The position numbers and the translations under genes were made by a program. A stretch of 64,000 bases of DNA from assembly GCA_026874595.1 (NCBI GenBank), contig CM049317.1, forward strand, positions 22,948,901-23,012,900. The letters run 5' to 3'. Shown here in pieces: positions 1 to 12,780 of the stretch. Within the stretch, counting starts at the first letter, position 1, and each line of letters starts with the position of its first letter. Source of the stretch: Sipunculus nudus (lineage: Eukaryota; Annelida; Sipuncula; Golfingiida; Sipunculidae). The notes under the pieces were generated by a model that saw only the letters and a program-made list of their open reading frames with translations, had not been told where the DNA came from and searched no databases.

Positions 1-1000
1 ATGGGGGGTACAGGTTTTGACCGAACGCTTATAGTGGCCTGGAGAATATTTTTCTCGGAAGTATTATTTTTCAGTGGACAAACCTAAATATCATCCTTTC
101 AAGCGATATTTCGAGTCCCTGAAACCAGTTTATAAACTTAGGAACCATTGTGTACCGTAAGTAGTTGCAAGGTATTTTTGGATCTGACTGGAACAATATT
201 GCTTGCCAAGAGTTGTATCCTATTATTACACAGGCTGATGTATATTACTTTTCAACCATTTCCCACTTAACAATGGATGCGGTTTATGGAGGGCTCCATA
301 ATCATCTAAAGCAATCGGGCACCTTATAAATTTAGAATAATATCCGATGGAGCATCCACAGTACGTCAGTTTATTCCAAGATGCTAGTTGTAAAGTTTCG
401 AGGTATCACGGGAAATATTTCCTTTCGACAGGAGCGGAAATGTACAGAAAGGATATAAAAAACAATTGAGTTGCCAGTTTATTCTCCAGCAACTTTGTCT
501 CTTGCATTATACGTGTTCCACCTCTGTGTGCTCCTTCCTCCTCAACAAGTAGATTTAGAAGGTCTACGTACTCTACGTACTACAATTACCTTGCTGGGTT
601 AGTAGGTGGTGGCGCTGGTGTGGTAAATTTCATCTTGGTTATTCTGCGTAGGTAATTGTGGTGGCCCCTATCTAATGTGTATATACGCTTCTTACCCGGG
701 GGGGGGGTGTCATTTATACAACCTTTTTAGCGACGCTCCGACCATCATTTACCATCTTATTTAAAAACTATTTTATTCGATATATCTTATTTAGCTGCAC
801 ATAAATGACATAGTCTGCTAATGGCAAACGACGAATCGGGTGAGCGCTTGTGCGTGACTACTAATTTACAAATTACCCCCCATCCCCACCCACCCCGCCC
901 CCGTCGCTTATTGAACTTGCCTGTATATATACGTTGACCAGCGTTTCAATGGTGCTTTCCAATATATCAACATACCGGGACCGCATTTCATTAAACATTC
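1..1000. other. no gene recognised; low-complexity intergenic DNA
   Basis: No open frame with recognisable domains on either strand. The stretch contains a G-run near 699-707 and a C-rich patch near 876-902. I see nothing else that can be named. Confidence 0.6.
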
Positions 1001-1004
1001 CGTA

Positions 1005-1165
1005 TATCTAGGGCCTAACAGTCGATGAGTAAAACGCTCGGCTATCTCTGCTGATGGCCTGGGTTCGATCCACGGCGTGGCTATGAGACTGGGTTGTTGT
1101 TGTTGCCCGTCAAAGGCCAGTGGTTTTAATGGGTTTTCCCGGCGCCACCTGAGACATAGCAAGAA
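1005..1165 (+). mobile_element. tRNA-derived SINE (family 1)
   Basis: A tRNA-like head with an A-box-like stretch (gagtaaaacgctcgg region) and a clear B box (GGTTCGATCC near 1063-1072) is followed by a non-tRNA body rich in TTG and ending near a CGCCACCTGAGA motif. The same head and body order recurs on the - strand at 47225-47405, including the GGCGTGGCTAT block just after the B box. That repeat makes a SINE far more likely than a functional tRNA gene. The tRNA cloverleaf cannot be completed. A short open frame on the - strand here is incidental. Confidence 0.7.
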
Positions 1166-1997
1166 CCTTTTATAATACTCATTTATTCCATAAATCTAAA
1201 ACAAATAAATGAGTTTTACAAAATCGAAATATTTAGGCATTATAACAAATGTTTTATACTTAGCATTTAAAATCTTAATTTAAAATGAAGTCCAATTTAA
1301 GGTTCTTTTCAATTATTTCTTCAACTATTGAAATGATACAAAGATAGGTTGGTTGAAGTATGTCTGACAGGTCATGTTTTATTATGTAGTCATTGTTGTC
1401 TACTTGAACCCGTTAGTGTATATGACCTTCTTACTGAATGCAGATACTCCAGAGTAGATCTTTTTTATACGGAGCTAACTGCTTCAGATCTCAAACAAAC
1501 GTACACATGTCTCCCCTATTTATTAAGGCTCCTCAAGAGGGAGCATTGAATACTTTCTCATTTCTCTTGATTTAATTTGCCATCTCAAATAAGACTGACA
1601 ATGTGTTTAAGCTGAAATTAGATCACAATATTAGCCCTAGACACAGATTAACACATGATATTTATTTTTTTAATTGACCTATTTCCCAATAGCTCATCCA
1701 ACATTTTTGCTCAGTTTGGGAGTCTTCCCGAGAGAGGCTCCTTGCTTGTTTCGTGACAGAATATATCTAGTATTTTATGTCGGCTTTGATAATTATCTAT
1801 CTCTCTTACTCTCCCTATGATTTGTTAATGCAAGTATTCAACACTACAATAGTGTCCACACTGGTGTCAGAAACGCTGCTGGCCTCTCCAAAGGCACGGG
1901 TATTTAGTCCTAAATAATAATTTAAGGACTAATCACTAATGGCCTTTATCTGGCTTGTATACCAATGTCTCCAGTTATAACGCCGTCTAGCTTGATA

Positions 1998-2074
<77 letters not shown>

Positions 2075-3766
2075 ATATATATATATATATATATATAGTT
2101 TATATAGTTTATAAAGTATATATAGTACACCTGAATGTGTATCTGAGTAAACAAACACAAGGAACGTTAAGCCCTGCCCCGACCTTGTTTTTTAACTTCA
2201 AATCTACAGAAAAAATGGCAACATTTATTTTACAATTTAAAAGGATATAACTGCAAGCTTACTTTATAAATATTACCTCAGAGAGACAGATGAACCTGGT
2301 GTCACACAGATCCCCTAAGATATATTTTTGTGTATATATAATTAATTGTCATCCATTTATTTTGTGTGACAAGGTACAATGGGAGAGACTGTCAGTTGTT
2401 TTTGGTACCATGTACTTGTTCTGTAACCTCTTTGACCACACTGTTAACATTGACCTGTGTCCAGTGAGTGTAACAAAAAACCCCAAAGTCGTCCTTGTGT
2501 CCATCGCTTATAACAATACCCCTGAACAAGAATAGGGTTGTCATAATTTCACTGGTTCTGCTTACGTGTGCTGCGAATTGTTGTCAAGGTTCGTTTTTAG
2601 CAAGAATTAGACTGTTGGCCAGCAGCTCTGCTAGAGGAAACATGAACCTCTTACAACTTGAACTTTAAGAAGCCTGAGGGCTGCTTAACATGCCTTTTAA
2701 TATGTGTTACACTGAATCAGGCCCAGAACTGTATTGTTTTGTTAATGTTTCTGGTATTTTCAACTATAGACTTTTAAATGCCCACCAAACCATGGTATGA
2801 ACTGTGCCACACTCAGATGCTGATGTTATGCCTTAAAAGACTTTATGGAGACTGAGGGGTACCGCCGGTGCACCCAGACGTATCAAGAATGGTGGACTTC
2901 AGAATGTGAATCTGCGATACTTCTTGCATGAAAGGTTAGCTATTGTACAGTTATTCTTGTTGCCCAAAAGCAGAACTGACTTTATTGTAGCCCTTTTAAA
3001 TGTATATAAGAAATAGTTCTAACATTACTTTCGGTGAAATACTGTTATACTCGATTCCAAAATCCCAAGATATGTAAGAGATACATTATTCCATTTGGGA
3101 CCCAGTGTAATGACCATTCTTTGAAACTCTGTTTTATCTCTATTAAAACACTGGATTTGTTACCCCTATATGTTGGAGTTATTTTTTCTTCTTGAGCTGA
3201 AACGGTCCTACGTTATTTTACAGAGGAAGCTTTATGGTGGGTGATGAGTTGATGGGTTGCTTCCTTTCTTCCGGGACAGGTTTCATTGGACTCCGGTCTG
3301 CTTGTGGCGAACTGTAGTTACCCGGATCTCCAAGGACTGACATTATTCAACTTGTTTTTCTTTTTTTTATTGAAGTGCCTAAGCTGTGCTGTACTTGCCA
3401 GCTTATTTCTCAGTGAAGTGCTGATACTTGATACTTCCCGTGATACTGCACTTATATGCACTTATATTTATTGTACATCTATCAGTTGTTGTTCATTTGT
3501 ATAGAAATGGGCAAACGTTTTCTTATTATATGCCAAGTAATAGGGAAATTAGGATGCAAACTTTGACACCTTGACACTGATGTTCTTCATAATCTCACAA
3601 ATCAATCATGCCCATTACTATACAAAATCATTTTACGACCTCATGTTTTGTGACATGTCGAGGCAATAACACCATGAAAAAAAAACTGAGAGGAAACGAC
3701 CAAGAGCAGTTTGGAGAACATGAAGCTGGAACTCCAACATTAATTACCATCATATAAAGTGCCATT
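1166..3766. other. gene-less stretch with a long (TA)n array
   Basis: Open frames here are short and have no recognisable domain. The only defined structure is the (TA)n array near 2001-2097. The rest is unassigned AT-rich DNA with no clear exon (no long open frame bounded by good splice sites). Confidence 0.55.
2001..2097. repeat. (TA)n microsatellite
   Basis: Nearly pure TA dinucleotides for about 95 bp, interrupted once by AAGA near 2073. The poly-YI open frame across it is an artefact of the repeat. This is the first of about twenty such arrays in the window. Confidence 0.97.
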
Positions 3767-3775
3767 GTGAACAAT

Positions 3776-4160
3776 AGTCAGTTCAGGCCTGATGATCAAA
3801 TAAGCTTGTTCTCCAAGAGATCCATGGTCGGCAAATCATGGACTGCTGGTCAGGTCAGCTGGTTCTCCAAGACGAAACTGGTTGGCCAATCAGGGACTGC
3901 TGATCAAGTGAGCTTATTCCCCAAGAGATCTCTGCTGGGCCAATCAGGAACTTCTGATCAAGTTAGCTGGTTCTCAAACAGATCCCTGTTAGACCAATTG
4001 GGAAATGCTGATCAATTCAGCTTTTTCTTCAAAAGGTCCCTGGTTGGCAAATCAGGAAATACTGATCAAGTGGGCCTGTGCTCTCTATGAGACCCCTGGT
4101 GGGCCAACAGGGACTGCTGATCAAGCAAGCTTTTTTTTCAAAAAAATTCAGCGAGGAAAT
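3776..4160 (+). repeat. 54-bp minisatellite with an open 18-residue repeat frame
   Basis: Units start at 3797, 3851, 3905, 3959, 4013 and 4067, exactly 54 bp apart. The next starts at 4122, after one extra base, and a partial unit follows. In one frame each unit reads as 18 residues of the form QVSxFxKRSLxGQSGTAD, so the frame stays open from about 3758 to 4090 and closes in the sixth unit, before the frame-shifted seventh. Substitutions between units change residues but never create a stop in the first five. There is no upstream ATG with a signal or a splice site I trust; an in-frame ATG lies inside the first unit. It may be a decayed coding repeat or a noncoding minisatellite whose period happens to be a multiple of three. 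Confidence 0.9.
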
Positions 4161-4661
4161 GTACAGACAGAGCAAGTGCGAGCTTTAGCGCCGTTCAGCA
4201 AAAGGTTAGAGGAGGGTGTCACCAAAGCATGACGGGCTGCAGTTGGTGTGCATTTGTAAAGCACAGTTACAGAACTTGGGGTAAGACACTAAAGGCTAGC
4301 TTCTCCATAGCTGTGGCCTCGTCTACACCTATAATAATCCATAGTGCATCTCTGAATGGAGTAAAACTGACGAAATATTTCTCCGTAACTTTAATTATTG
4401 AGGAGAACGAGGACACCATCACACATTTACAATTTTCTTCATTAGTGTATGTGTGTACAACAGTCCAGTTTCCATCTGCACTCGATTGTCTTATAATTAA
4501 TTAATATTAACGGAATAATCATGTGAAATAAAGTGAAATACAAATATTGTAAAATATATCGTTAATTATATATATCATAGAATATAATCGGTTTAAGTGA
4601 ATCATTATTTTAAACCATTACGGTGTTACGGTCCGGACAACTCGTCTACGACCAATGAGTA

Positions 4662-4704
<43 letters not shown>

Positions 4705-7150
4705 TATATATAGTCATATTTATATGTGTATATATATATACATATGTTACAATCGTACTGCTATGGTTTGAAAATTATATTTAGTTAATGCAGTCATAAC
4801 GATTCGCCATACACAATAATGACATGATTGCCCCTGTGTGCCATTCCCTTAAAATACAGCAAGAAATGATGATATATCTTTTATATTGATTATTGGTATA
4901 GGATACATGTCCGTAAACACCATAAAGCTGTTAAAGTTTGTTTTTCCCTTCCGATAAGAATGGCCATGACACCTGGGAAATTTTGACATCTGTATAACTA
5001 CAATGCGCGGAGTTACAGAATACATCCAAATTGTAGGCTTTTACTTTAGTAAACTAAAATGGTGTCCACGACTGCAGGCGTGAAGCGGCACGTTACCTCT
5101 TTCTGCACGTCCACCTTTGTGACACCTTTCCTAACAACACAGCGTATGATACCGACATCTGGTAGTCGATGATGTAACAATTTATTTTTTCTGGCTGGGA
5201 CGGCAACCATGGATTGGATTTTACAGCGATAATTTACCTACTTCTCAATGGGTCAGCAACTCTCTACTATATATTATACTTTTAATTTAAGAAACATACA
5301 AAACAAGTATTTTCAGAGGATACATTTTATAGCTGTTATCGTCAAATATTACGCTATAAGTACACGTGAGACCTATTTTTGCCTTAATGTTTACCACTTG
5401 CAAATGGTTGAACTTCGACAATAAGCTATCTATAATCCAATCACCATATGCAGCGTCTAGGAATATAAAAAAAATATCCCGGTCGATCATACCGACTATT
5501 TTGACTAGAACGTGCAAAACAAGTTTCGTTCCTGGACACCGCGTTAACTAGAGTGAGCACTTCCTGTTCCTCTGAATGGTTTCGACTCTATAAGTTATCC
5601 AAAAAGATCTTAGCACAATGAATACGTGAACGAAACGATTTAATGGATTGCCTGTCTATCTATTTGACACAGCAGATATTTGAAATTTAGGCATGGATTT
5701 CTGTATCGGAAAACATTCTGAACGATTTAAAACACTTTGAAACTAGTACATCTTATGTCTCACCCTAGTATATCGAAAGTATTTTTTTTTTCATTTTACG
5801 GGCATGGCCGCTAGGGGGCGCTTTACTCGAATGTCAACAACATATCATATTTCGGCCATATTTCCAAAACTAAACCCCTTAATTACGTAACCTATAGCTA
5901 ATTATCTTCCTCCGGGTCTTCTCCAAATCAACTCAATTTGTCTCAACCTTGGGTCACTTTGTTAGTATGTCGGTCTGTTTCTTAGTTGTCCTTAATCTCG
6001 CCTGCTTGCTGGTTCTTGCGTCTTACAAATAGTATTCTACAAAGTATTCTTAAATATTCTAAAGTATTTTCTCCTCATAACTTTGTGAAATTAATATTGG
6101 ACCTATTTTAAAAAAAATATAGCTTCTTTTCTTCCTCGTTGTCCTCTACATGACCTGGTCTAGTCATCTGTCCTCCCCTAATGGTCACTTTGTTAGTATG
6201 TCTGTCTGTTTGTCAGCTGTCCTCAATTTTGCCTGCTTGCTGGTCCATGCGTTTTACATATTACATTCTACAGGCCTCCTTTTTCCTGGAAATAGCACAT
6301 TCTTAACTAAAGGCCACAGAATGAATCCAAAAGGGGACCCGCTTTCATTGTCTCCAGTATATACTATATACATACATGAATACATATATTATTCTACCGG
6401 TATCACATAACGTTTTATGAACACTATATATCGTGCAATGCCTTGCAGTTTGCCTCTTCGGATACAGCAGCGACGGGTAAAACATATATGTTTCCAATCC
6501 ACGGCTTAAGCTTTAATTTAAAATAAGAATTATGACTTTAAAAGAAGGTGTTATTGTCCAATGATCAACATACAGTTTCAACTGTTAAGAAGCCAATATA
6601 AGAATTTTCTGTAAACCAAAGAATGGGCCACTTATACTAAACATCCTAAAAGATTTATCAATATTTGTTACTCATTTAAAATTGCATTGTTTGAAAAACC
6701 GTCAGGTTTAATGTGCCATTTTGAAAATGCAAAAGATTTCTGGATTATGTATTTAAACAATATGTATTTCTATGTGAACACAAATGCTTTAAACAATGTT
6801 GTTTTGAAAAAAAGCGTATGGCAAGTAAGAATAGAAAGGTAGTTTATACCTTGAATTATGATTCACAAATGTTACACCGATACATTTATTTTTAAAAGCA
6901 ATACTGGGTTTGAGTTGGGTACACAAAGATTTTACAGCAGGTTCCTCTCCAGATTGTGCGACTTCACATCATAAAACCGAAAATAGCATTAATAATTATA
7001 TACATCATTGTTTTAATCACGTTTATATCAACCCGGTTTTAAACAATGTGTGTATAGTTGAGTAGATTACCTAAATGCTCTAAAATAGAGCAGGTTGAAG
7101 CATTGTGTAATTATAACTCCGTTGCCGGTATCGGTGCCAGGGCGATTATC
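4161..7150. other. gene-less stretch with (TA)n and a local duplication
   Basis: No exon or domain recognised. It holds a (TA)n array at about 4664-4700 and a diverged duplication at 5890-6040 versus 6120-6275. The remaining open frames are short and overlap on both strands, with no family resemblance. Confidence 0.5.
5890..6275 (+). repeat. diverged tandem duplication, unit about 215-230 bp
   Basis: The block with GGTCACTTTGTTAGTATGTC near 5950 recurs near 6182, each followed by a CTGTCTGTTT-like stretch, a TGTCCT..AAT block and GCCTGCTTGCTGGT. The two copies are in the same orientation and differ at many sites, so the duplication is not recent. No coding role is seen. Confidence 0.7.
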
Positions 7151-7194
7151 AGATATACTGATTCTCTTTAGGGGGAGCAGCTGTTACTGTTAAG

Positions 7195-7400
7195 GCTTTC
7201 TTAATGCGATGCGACTAAAATCGCAAGGGATCTGCGACTGGTCGCCGATTATTACTGCATGTGGATTGCAAGAGAGCGGGCCTTGAGACGCGACTTGCGA
7301 CGACCAGTCGCAGATGATCGCAAGGTTTCTGGCCTTTCAGAAAACTTGCGATTCCTTGCGACTGTTGCGATCATCTGCGATTTGTGACGTGCGACTGAAC
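7195..7400. repeat. cluster of TGCGA/TCGCA motifs forming inverted repeats
   Basis: The pentamer TGCGA or its complement occurs about ten times in 200 bp. The stretch ATCGCAAGGGATCTGCGACT near 7219-7238 is matched in reverse by AGTCGCAGATGATCGCAAG near 7306-7324, so the two can pair as arms. More copies occur at 7690-7745. It may be the subterminal region of a DNA transposon, but no target duplication was identified. Confidence 0.6.
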
Positions 7401-7911
7401 ATCATCCAATTGATTGCGGGAGTTTTCGTCAGATGACAGTTTTTTCTGGTACCTGAAAAGGAAGACGAGTTGATGGCGATGTGGAATCAACCACGGTGTC
7501 CAAACAACCAGACATAGCCCGGTTACCGCAACCCAAAACGGACAATGAGGGCATGTGAAAGATTGTTTTGGTATTGTTCTGTTAAGATATGGCATATATT
7601 GCGATGATTTTAATAAATTATATTTGTAGTTAACAGATTTATCATCGCCAAATTAAGTAAACTTGGAAATTCGTAATTTCGAGTGATTGGCTGTTCACTG
7701 AACGCCAGTCGCATGGGGTCGCAGAATGTCGGCCACTGGTCGCAAACTGACAGGAAATCTTGGTTTCCTGGGTGCATCTGTTGTGATTCCAAATCATCTT
7801 GTGTTGTAAATCTATATCATAAAATGAATACTTGCCTGTTTCACCAAAAAATATATCAAGTCGTTGCAACATATAATCAAGAAACAAAAGTTCATGCAAG
7901 CTGTCTTATTA

Positions 7912-8060
7912 GTCAGGTGGCTTAGCGTCAGAGTTTGGCCATATCGTTACAGACCGGATAAAAGCACCAAATTTTGTATATGGGTAGAGTACACCAAAAC
8001 GGATTATTTAAGAGGGGGTGCACTCATAAAGTACCCGCGAGAGGAGTTTCAGAGCCTGAA
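7912..8060 (+). repeat. dispersed repeat A, copy 1
   Basis: It begins with GTCAGGTGGCTTAGCGT and contains ACCGGATAAAAGCACCAAATTTTG. The same order of blocks is found at 8898 in the same orientation and, reversed, at 11170-11495 and 12448-12780. The GTCAGGTGGCTTA..CG end is shared by all copies and probably marks the element boundary. Confidence 0.7.
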
Positions 8061-8897
8061 AACCCTCTGCACCTTGCGTATCACAGTATCCTATTATCGG
8101 ATGAAAATGAAGAGGGGTAGGGAAGGAAAAATAACCTTCCACCCACCACAGTTGAATGTAATATAGTTATTTATATACCAAAAGAAAGCCAAAAAAAGTG
8201 TTCTTTCTATCATTACCATTTACATCTATATATAATACTCCTTGTAGCACAAAAAATATAGAATGGTTACGTGACCATACCTTTTCTCAAATTCGTGACT
8301 GGGAAAGCTACATGCAAACGTTAAATCAAGATATTAAGTGTATAAATGAACAATGTAGAAATATTTTTCTTGTTTACTATTGTTGAGTTTGTGATTGAGT
8401 TTTTGGGAAAGTATTAAATGTATATAAGAACGGATAATTGCCTTAGCAGCTACTGGTGTTTGAACTAAATATGACCGACAAACAATATTTCCGATCAAGA
8501 TAAAACCTAACATTAATATTTTTATTTGTTCTTGTTATTCATTGCAACTGATATAAAGTAAATCATTGCAATTCAAAATGTAAACTTTCTGGCCAGCACA
8601 ATGAATTTATATTAGAATTATTGTATTAACTCTCATAGCCGCAATGTTACAAGAGTGCGAGCAGATTCCTGATAATATCTTGACAAATTACCACTTAAGC
8701 ATCACCTGTTTCAAAATTCACTAAATATTGAAATATTACGTAGAAATAAAATCCTTCAGTTTGCTTTATCAAATAAACCGATCATATTATTAAACCTTAA
8801 AGGTTACAATGCGATATATTAGTTGTACTGGCACATTCTGGAACACAACTTGGGTAGTTACATTTGCAAAGGGGTGTACAATCAATATTTGCTTTTA

Positions 8898-9030
8898 GTC
8901 AGGTGGCTTAGCGTTAAATTTGGACCATATCGTTACAGATCGGATAAAAGTACCAAACTTTGTAGGTGGATAGAGTACATTCAGGGGGTTGATTTAAGAA
9001 GGAGGTCCCCAGGTGAAGTACATACTAATT
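8898..9030 (+). repeat. dispersed repeat A, copy 2
   Basis: It repeats the GTCAGGTGGCTTAGCGT start and the GGATAAAAGTACCAAACTTTG block of copy 1 with substitutions. It ends in a GAAGGAGGTCCCC block comparable to the CACCCCCTCC block of the reversed copies. Confidence 0.7.
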
Positions 9031-9777
9031 TCGTTTAAGCGCCTAAAACATATTTTAGCTCACCGAAATAACAAAATTTAGCATAAAAATATGATGGGTC
9101 AGGGAAAGGAAAAATCACTTTAGATCCGTTTTGTCTGGATAGAATATTGTAAATGATTTACTAAATTAAAAACAAAGAAAAATCCGTTCCAGGCCAATAT
9201 TCACAGGCCATTCTATTCACCGTGTTATGTAACAAATATCTTTATGAAACGATTAAATCACAAACAAGATGTCTATAAATAAATGAAAGCTTGAAAGTAT
9301 ATGTGTGAATAACAAAATCGACCAGTTATATTCCATACCTAATATATGTGTTATCTGTATCTCAAAACACTCTCTAAAATTCACCCTAAAGGTTCTTAGG
9401 TTTAGGAATCCAACATCGACAAACACCTCCGAACAACAAAGTGTGTAGGTAAACTTTAGACAAAGCCCCCTTTTCTTGATAGATATATCGTTTTTGCTTC
9501 TACAGAAATGTAGGCTTGCTTTAAAATGGCGGTCTCGGCATTATAATACAATTTCAGCATATTCATATTCACTCACATAATCAAAAACAATTAAAGTTAG
9601 CTCAGTCGGACAAATTCCTCCTTTGTATTAAGACATGTTTATTCTCAACGAATTAAACACCCAGCTGATCTTCATAGCTCCTCACTTAATATGTGCTGTA
9701 AAGGTATCCACAGTCTCACAGTGCATAGATCTGAACAAAGTCACCAGCCAAATTTGTTGTTACAGTTAAATATTTTT

Positions 9778-9940
9778 AGGATAAGTGTAAACAAATGCTG
9801 CTTTATGTTACGATTTTTAGAATGGTCTCACTTGCCTGTATTTCATTTATCGTGACTGAGATGCATTAATGCCCAGTTCCTCAATGATCAAATATTTAGG
9901 CAGCTCAACCAATTGTTTCAATAAGCTGTCTTTTTTGCAA
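9778..9940 (+). repeat. dispersed repeat B, copy 1
   Basis: It shares GGATAAGTGTAAACAAATGCTGCTT, a CGTGACTGAGATGCATT..TGCCC stretch and AATGATCAA..TTTCAATAA with 12069-12240 in the same orientation. No coding capacity. Confidence 0.6.
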
Positions 9941-9968
9941 CTACGTATTCAGACACAGCATTTTGTTA

Positions 9969-10735
9969 CGGAACAGATCACGTATGCGTGATGAACACAC
10001 ATTTTGTAATGGAGATAAAAAAATCAGATTCTGTAACACTAGGCAGCGAGAATTGTCTAGGGGAATAAATAAAGAAGTCAGTGTTTTTTTGTTAACAAAT
10101 AACTATAATTGATTCCTAAACAATCCAAACAATACAATACACTAAATCAATACAATTATACAGTGAAACAGCGGTATAGCAACAAGTCAATACGATCACA
10201 CAGAAAGATAATGGTACAATACCTGGATACCAACAGTGTCACCAAAATAAGTCCTTTGAATGTAAGCCCACGGAGAATGACAGTCCAGTGGAAAGTTCTT
10301 AAAACAACACAGAATGTAAACTGAAGTCCAGTATATAAAATCCAGGAAAGTTCTTGAAATATCTATAATTGCCGCATTCGTCGGGTAAGATCTTGAGCAT
10401 CTGACACACGCTTCTGCGTCCGCTGGTATCTGCTCTGATGTCTGCCACCTGGTTCTAAAAAACAGCCCTTTTTATACCTTCACACCCTAAGCCGGGAACC
10501 TTCTACTTCTCGAACAGTCTACAAAGTACCCTACTCCACTGTAAACAGGCGTTTCAGGAACTCTCCAGAAAGACACAGCCGTGTGTATCTCCATTCATAC
10601 CAGGCTAATCACGTGACCCACTACCAAGCATGAAAACTCAAGGCCCACATGACAACGAGAGTTCAACCAGTACGGAATGTAACAACAACACGAGCCACGC
10701 CCGAGTCACACAATAGAGCACCTGTAATAATTTAA
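9969..10735 (+). repeat. dispersed repeat C, copy 1 (about 0.75 kb)
   Basis: It runs from ACAGATCACGT to GAGCACCTGTAATAAT. A second copy in the same orientation lies at 37780-38533, with matching blocks throughout: CTGTAACACTAGGCAG, GAAGTCAGTGTTTTT, CACAATGAGCACCTGTAACA and others. No open frame is conserved between the copies, so it is a noncoding element. Termini were not proven, and no terminal inverted repeat was found. Confidence 0.8.
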
Positions 10736-10970
10736 ACATATGGTTTTGCTGGAACAGACGACGAGTGTATGATATGATACACATTAAATTCTTAATCAAA
10801 ATGTGCGGCTGCCGAAATTACTATTAATACAGGTGTTGTCCAGTAAAAAATAATGGTCCAGTCCATGTAGACTGCGAATGTTAACTCCAATCATAAACTG
10901 AGCTGCCCAGATAACACCTGTACTAGTATGCTCTTTATCAACCAAACAATTATGCACTATTGATTTATAT

Positions 10971-10971
<1 letters not shown>

Positions 10972-11035
<64 letters not shown>
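10972..11035. repeat. (TA)n microsatellite
   Basis: Pure TA dinucleotides for about 64 bp. Confidence 0.97.
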
Positions 11036-11036
<1 letters not shown>

Positions 11037-11169
11037 CTCTGAAGAAAAACAAAACTGTAAATTCACGACAGAATCTTTCACGGGATGTAATCGATCCTCA
11101 AGTGAATGTTGTTAGAATCTTAGAAGTTGAGCTCCAATATTTTAACTTTAAAACGCGGGGACAATTAAA

Positions 11170-11495
11170 GGATACACGGATGGCGTGACCTTTTGACCTG
11201 AAGCTAGCTACATATTACCTATAAACTGGTTTTGGTCATATTTACTGCAACAGATGTTTGATATATTAAGGTGTTCTTAACATGTTAAGTGATTAAATGA
11301 AAATTAAATATAGTTTCAAACGTCTTTACCGCGTTCCCTTCATTGTTGTAAAGGTATGATAACGTTTTGTTATCCTGCTGTTGTTGACTCTAGCCTTCAG
11401 AATAGGCACTTGAAGGACTGACCTGAAGATTACAAAATTTGGTGTTTTTGTTTCGATATGTAGCGATTATTTCTGTTAAGTTAGCTGACTATTAG
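11170..11495 (-). repeat. dispersed repeat A, copy 3 (reversed)
   Basis: It contains GGCGTGACCTTTTGACCT near the left end and AAATTTGGTGTTTTTG..CTGTTAAGTTAGCTGACTAT at the right end. The latter is the reverse complement of the start of copies 1 and 2. It is closely paralleled by copy 4, about 1.3 kb further on. Confidence 0.65.
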
Positions 11496-12068
11496 GACAT
11501 TTGAAAATATTATGTTTCACCTAAAAAACTTAAGACTCATGCGAACTTGGCGGTCTAGTCACCATGATTCATCATTAGCATATTCATTTTACCTACATAA
11601 ATAATATTGTACATATAGTCAACATTTTCTTCAGTGCAAAAACATTTAGTATAAACTAGTTTTTTATGTAAGTAAAATGTAAATAAATACCGAATTCTTT
11701 GATTAAGTCTGTTCCTTGTAAAATAACCTGAAGAATAATTTCATAATAAATTAGGAATTAGGTAGTTAAAAATTTTTTTCAGCGAAGTATTTATTTAATA
11801 TATGTACAAATATTATCCACTCTCAACCCATAAAAATCCAACAACAGATGATTAATTGCCACTGGAAGCTGCATCGTATTGAAATATGATCTAAAATGCT
11901 ACCATCGTTAATTCTACTCCAATTTATTAAATTCTTGGAAATGTTATTTTTCCAAACATATATAATACCCAATGGATGTTCAAGAACCGCCAATTGGCGT
12001 ATTATATAAGTGAATATATGAGACTCAATAAGTCCATGGATTTGCTTGTAGCCCTTTCCTCTTCTTTT

Positions 12069-12240
12069 TGGGTAAGTGTAAACAAATATTGCTTCATGAC
12101 ACATTTTTATTACAGCATTTTCCATATTTTATGATCGAGATGTATTTGTGCCCTGATAATTAATGATCAATAAGGTATGGACAATTAAATAAACTGTTTC
12201 AATCACCTAGGTTCTTCGTCAATACGACGTCAGATAAAGC
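12069..12240 (+). repeat. dispersed repeat B, copy 2
   Basis: It shares GGTAAGTGTAAACAAATATTGCTT, GATCGAGATGTATT..TGCCCTGA and the TTTCAAT block with 9778-9940. No coding capacity. Confidence 0.6.
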
Positions 12241-12447
12241 TTTCGAAAGAGATGTTTTCACTGGAAAGTGTATATATACTAGTATATTCCCTATATATTT
12301 TAATTATATAGGTGTGAATCTTTAAAATCCTAACCATTATGCAATTTTTATTTATTGTTGAAATGATACATTTCTTAGTTTCTCAAATATTTTTACTTCA
12401 GAACATGAGGGCATTTTAACACGCTCATAGGATACAGTTTCACATCA

Positions 12448-12780
12448 ATGGATGACGCGACCTTTTGACCTCTTGCGACCTACAATTTCTATGATAAATG
12501 TTCATGATATTTCATAATGGTCTCATTATTATGTATATCGATAAATTTAAAATGACTTTGAGAGTCAATTGAGTTTATAACATTCCGTTAATTTTTGTAA
12601 ACTTGTGAAATTTTACGTAAAATCCTGTTATTTTTGACTCGGGCCTGCTGTAAGAATCAGAAACCGAGTTCGGGTGGGCACCCCCTCCAGAATCATCAGG
12701 ATTGACCCGCAGATACTTCATACAAAATTTGGTGCTTTTATCCGGCGTGTAACGATAATTCCGTTAAGCCACCTGACTAT
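12448..12780 (-). repeat. dispersed repeat A, copy 4 (reversed)
   Basis: It starts with GATGACGCGACCTTTTGACCT and ends with AAATTTGGTGCTTTTATCC..CCGTTAAGCCACCTGACTAT. It is collinear with copy 3, and its right half is the reverse complement of copies 1 and 2. Confidence 0.7.

Noticed and set aside
1021-1100. Possible tRNA gene
   Set aside because: Only A- and B-box-like parts are present, the cloverleaf does not close, and a sequence with the same tail recurs at 47225-47405: a SINE.
1946-2158. Open frame rich in Tyr-Ile repeats
   Set aside because: It is a translation of a (TA)n microsatellite; the same applies to similar frames near 10970, 15323, 15836, 24107, 38374, 43256, 60484 and 60594.
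3767-4090. Calling the 54-bp repeat frame a protein-coding gene
   Set aside because: No ATG upstream of the repeats, no splice sites or signal, and the frame is lost within the array; kept as a repeat with a note.
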